Translations under genes and position numbers: made by a program
Notes under the pieces: generated by a model
What the model was told of the DNA's origin: nothing
What the model saw: the letters and a program-made list of their open reading frames with translations, nothing else
The model's database searches: none
Shown here: in pieces, positions 15,431-17,626 of the stretch
Numbering within the stretch: position 1 is the first letter of the stretch
Layout: every line of letters starts with the position of its first letter
From: CAYQQQ01 sp964420125
GTDB lineage: Bacteria; Actinomycetota; Acidimicrobiia; Acidimicrobiales; Microtrichaceae
Assembly (NCBI GenBank): GCA_964420125.1
Contig: CAYQQQ010000041.1
Coordinates: 1 to 17,626 of the forward strand
Direction of reading: 5' to 3'
Length of the DNA: 17,626 nucleotides

Positions 15431-17527
15431 ATGGCGCAGTACCCCCTGGACCGAACCCGCAACATCGGCATCATGGCCCACATCGACGCGGGCAAGACCA
15501 CCACGACCGAGCGGATCCTCTACTACACGGGCAAGTCCTACAAGATCGGCGAGGTCCACGAGGGCGCCGCCACCATGGACTGGATGGAGCAGGAGCAGGA
15601 GCGGGGCATCACCATCACCTCCGCCGCCACGACCTGCCACTGGTCCGACACCGTCGACGACGTGGAGCACCGGATCCAGATCATCGACACTCCCGGCCAC
15701 GTGGACTTCACCGTAGAGGTGGAGCGCTCCCTGCGGGTGCTCGACGGTGCGGTCGCCGTGTTCGACGGGGTGGCCGGCGTGGAGCCCCAGACCGAGACGG
15801 TGTGGCGGCAGGCGGACAAGTACCACGTGCCCCGCATGTGCTTCGTCAACAAGATGGACCGCATGGGCGCCGACTTCTACAAGGCGCTCGACAGCATCAA
15901 GGAGCGCCTGGGCGCCAACGTGGCCGTGCTCCAGCTGCCCATCGGCTACGAGTCCGACTACGCCGGTGTGGTCGACCTGGTGACCATGAAGGCCTGGATC
16001 TGGAACTCCGAGGATCTCGGCGCCACCTGGGAGGTCGTGGACATCCCCGCGGACCTGGCCGACAAGGCCGAGGAGTACCACCACGAGCTGCTCGACGTGA
16101 TCGCCTCCACCGACGACGACCTCATGGAGAAGTACCTCGAGGAGGAGGAGATCACCCCGGCGGAGCTCCGCCGGGCGATCCGCAACGCCACCATCCACCA
16201 CGGGGTGGTGCCGGTGCTCAACGGCACCGCGTTCAAGAACAAGGGCGTGCAGCCGCTGCTGGACGCCGTGTGCTGGTACATGCCCTCCCCGCTCGACCTG
16301 CCTCCGGTGCAGGGGGTGGATCGCAAGGGCGAGCCCGCGGAGCGCGCCCCGGACGTGAAGGAGCCGTTCTCGGCGCTGGCGTTCAAGATCATGACCGCCC
16401 CGCACGTCGGCAAGCTGACCTACTTCCGGGTGTACTCGGGCCAGTTGGACAAGGGCGGTCAGATCTACAACACGCGCAGCCAGTCCAAGGAGCGCGTCGG
16501 GCGCCTGCTGGAGATGCACGCCAACGACCAGATCGAGAAGGACGCCTGCTACGCCGGCGACATCGTGGCCGGCATCGGCTTCAAGAACACCCGCACCGGC
16601 GACACCCTCTGCGACACCGACAACATCATCGTGCTCGAGTCCCTCGAGTTCCCCGAGCCGGTGATCCAGGTGGCGGTGGAGCCCAAGACCAAGGCCGACC
16701 AGGACAAGATGTCCAAGGCGCTGTTCGCCCTGTCGGAGGAGGACCCGACCTTCCGGGTGCAGACCGACGAGGAGACCGCCCAGACCCTGATCTCCGGCAT
16801 GGGCGAGCTGCACCTCGAGGTGATCGTCGACCGCATGATGCGGGAGTTCAAGGTCGAGGCCAACGTGGGCAAGCCCCAGGTCGCCTACCGCGAGACCATC
16901 AGCCAGGCCGTGCCCAACCACACCTACCTGCACAAGAAGCAGACCGGTGGGTCGGGTCAGTACGCCAAGATCGTGCTCACCCTCGAGCCCGCCGGCCCGG
17001 GCGGTGGCTACTCGTTCGAGGACAAGATCTCCGGTGGGCGCATCCCCAAGGAGTACATCCCCTCGGTGGACTCCGGGATCAAGGACGCCATGACCACCGG
17101 CGTGCTCGCCGGCTACCCCATGGTCGACGTGAACGCCCTCCTGGTCGACGGCGACTACCACGACGTGGACTCCTCCGAGATGGCGTTCAAGATCGCCGGC
17201 ACGATGGGGTTCAAGGAGGCGGCCCGCAAGGCGGCGCCCATCCTCCTCGAGCCGATCATGGCGGTCGAGGTGGTCACCCCCGAGGACTACATGGGCGACG
17301 TGATCGGCGACCTGAACTCCCGCCGCGGCAAGGTCGGCCAGATGGAGCAGCGGGGCAACAACCAGGTGGTGAGCGCCGAGGTGCCGCTGTCGGAGATGTT
17401 CGGCTACGCCACCGACCTGCGTTCCAAGACCCAGGGCCGGGCCACCTATACGATGCAGTTCCACAGCTACCAGCCGACGCCGAAGTCCGTCCAAGAAGAG
17501 ATCGTCGCCCGGGTCTCCGGGCAGTAA
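15431..17527 (+). CDS. fusA: Elongation factor G
   Basis: EF-G is the GTPase that drives translocation and, with RRF, ribosome recycling. I start it at ATG 15431 (MAQYPLDRTRNIGIMAHIDAG), giving 698 residues, the family norm. The longer open frame back to GTG 15341 covers the intergenic region and is not conserved protein. GTPase motifs: AHIDAGKTT (16-24), DTPGH (86-90, catalytic H90), NKMD (140-143). Domains III-V follow, with GELHLEVIVDRM, the domain IV tip and the C-terminal FGYATDLRSKTQGRA. Nothing suggests a paralogue (EF-G2 or Tet-type): the position after rpsG and before tuf marks the housekeeping copy. The ribosome site GAGACGAG is mediocre. Confidence 0.98.
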   Translation: MAQYPLDRTRNIGIMAHIDAGKTTTTERILYYTGKSYKIGEVHEGAATMDWMEQEQERGITITSAATTCHWSDTVDDVEHRIQIIDTPGHVDFTVEVERSLRVLDGAVAVFDGVAGVEPQTETVWRQADKYHVPRMCFVNKMDRMGADFYKALDSIKERLGANVAVLQLPIGYESDYAGVVDLVTMKAWIWNSEDLGATWEVVDIPADLADKAEEYHHELLDVIASTDDDLMEKYLEEEEITPAELRRAIRNATIHHGVVPVLNGTAFKNKGVQPLLDAVCWYMPSPLDLPPVQGVDRKGEPAERAPDVKEPFSALAFKIMTAPHVGKLTYFRVYSGQLDKGGQIYNTRSQSKERVGRLLEMHANDQIEKDACYAGDIVAGIGFKNTRTGDTLCDTDNIIVLESLEFPEPVIQVAVEPKTKADQDKMSKALFALSEEDPTFRVQTDEETAQTLISGMGELHLEVIVDRMMREFKVEANVGKPQVAYRETISQAVPNHTYLHKKQTGGSGQYAKIVLTLEPAGPGGGYSFEDKISGGRIPKEYIPSVDSGIKDAMTTGVLAGYPMVDVNALLVDGDYHDVDSSEMAFKIAGTMGFKEAARKAAPILLEPIMAVEVVTPEDYMGDVIGDLNSRRGKVGQMEQRGNNQVVSAEVPLSEMFGYATDLRSKTQGRATYTMQFHSYQPTPKSVQEEIVARVSGQ

Positions 17528-17579
17528 GAAGCCAACCCCAGCACTTCGATCGAGAAGTCACACGAAAGGCATTGGTCCC

Positions 17580-17626
17580 ATGGCCAAGGAGAAGTTTGAG
17601 CGTACGAAGCCGCATGTGAATGTGGG
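17580..17626 (+). CDS. tuf: Elongation factor Tu, N-terminal end (partial)
   Basis: The window ends 47 nt into this gene, which encodes MAKEKFERTKPHVNVG, the usual EF-Tu N-terminus just before the P-loop. GAAAGG (17564-17569) lies 10 nt upstream. It follows fusA after 52 nt, the standard str-operon order. Phe, His and Asn are coded TTT, CAT and AAT, all T-ending, whereas fusA directly upstream uses the C-ending codons almost throughout. The sample is only 15 codons. With the tuf end at base 1 this suggests at least two tuf genes about 17.5 kb apart. Confidence 0.93.
   Translation, partial: MAKEKFERTKPHVNV

Noticed and set aside
17538..17560. Hairpin ACTTC/GAAGT between fusA and tuf as a terminator
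   Set aside because: Only 5 bp with no T-run, and the gap is short, so fusA-tuf cotranscription is more likely.

Overview
This window is a stretch of the core transcription/translation chromosome of a high-GC bacterium, most likely an actinobacterium. Evidence for this includes the near-exclusive use of G/C-ending codons, frequent GTG starts (plus a TTG start for rpoB), TANNNT -10 boxes, the actinobacterial-type rifampicin region of RpoB, and a NusG with an acidic N-terminal extension. Acidimicrobiia or a relative is my best guess, but that is an impression and not a proof. Every gene is on the + strand.

Layout: the window opens in the last 17 codons of a tuf gene (EF-Tu), followed closely by rpmG (L33). 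An overlapping ECF sigma factor / zinc-finger membrane anti-sigma pair comes next, then tRNA-Trp(CCA), secE and nusG. A 255-bp array of three perfect 85-bp units begins inside the nusG stop codon. After it come rplK-rplA, a structured leader with a possible leader ORF, rplJ-rplL, a small gamma-glutamylcyclotransferase-like gene, then a terminator-like element, a strong promoter and a structured leader ahead of rpoB-rpoC. A further promoter and leader precede rpsL-rpsG-fusA, and the window ends 47 nt into a second tuf gene. It is thus the fused rif (secE-nusG-rplKAJL-rpoBC) and str (rpsL-rpsG-fusA-tuf) clusters, bracketed by two tuf copies.

How the genes work together: rpoB and rpoC encode the two large RNA polymerase subunits. 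NusG couples RNA polymerase to the leading ribosome, and L11, L1, L10 and L7/L12 build the factor-binding stalk and L1 stalk. S12 and S7 belong to the decoding and head regions of the small subunit, EF-G and EF-Tu drive elongation, and SecE anchors the SecYEG translocon. Four sigma-A-like promoters (before rplK, rplJ, rpoB and rpsL) divide the cluster into transcription units.

Main points for a second look: (1) RpoC lacks all four cysteines of the second (C-terminal) zinc site; (2) the 85-bp triple repeat of hairpin modules sits between nusG and rplK; (3) an ECF sigma/anti-sigma pair lies in the rpmG-trnW interval; (4) a 49-codon Arg/Pro-rich leader ORF with a good Shine-Dalgarno ends just before the rplJ ribosome site; (5) acidic low-complexity tails occur on both NusG and L10; (6) a GGCT-like enzyme lies between rplL and rpoB; (7) rpoB has a TTG start beside an 8-bp stem; (8) the two tuf ends raise the question of assembly boundaries and of the unusual codon use at the second tuf start.
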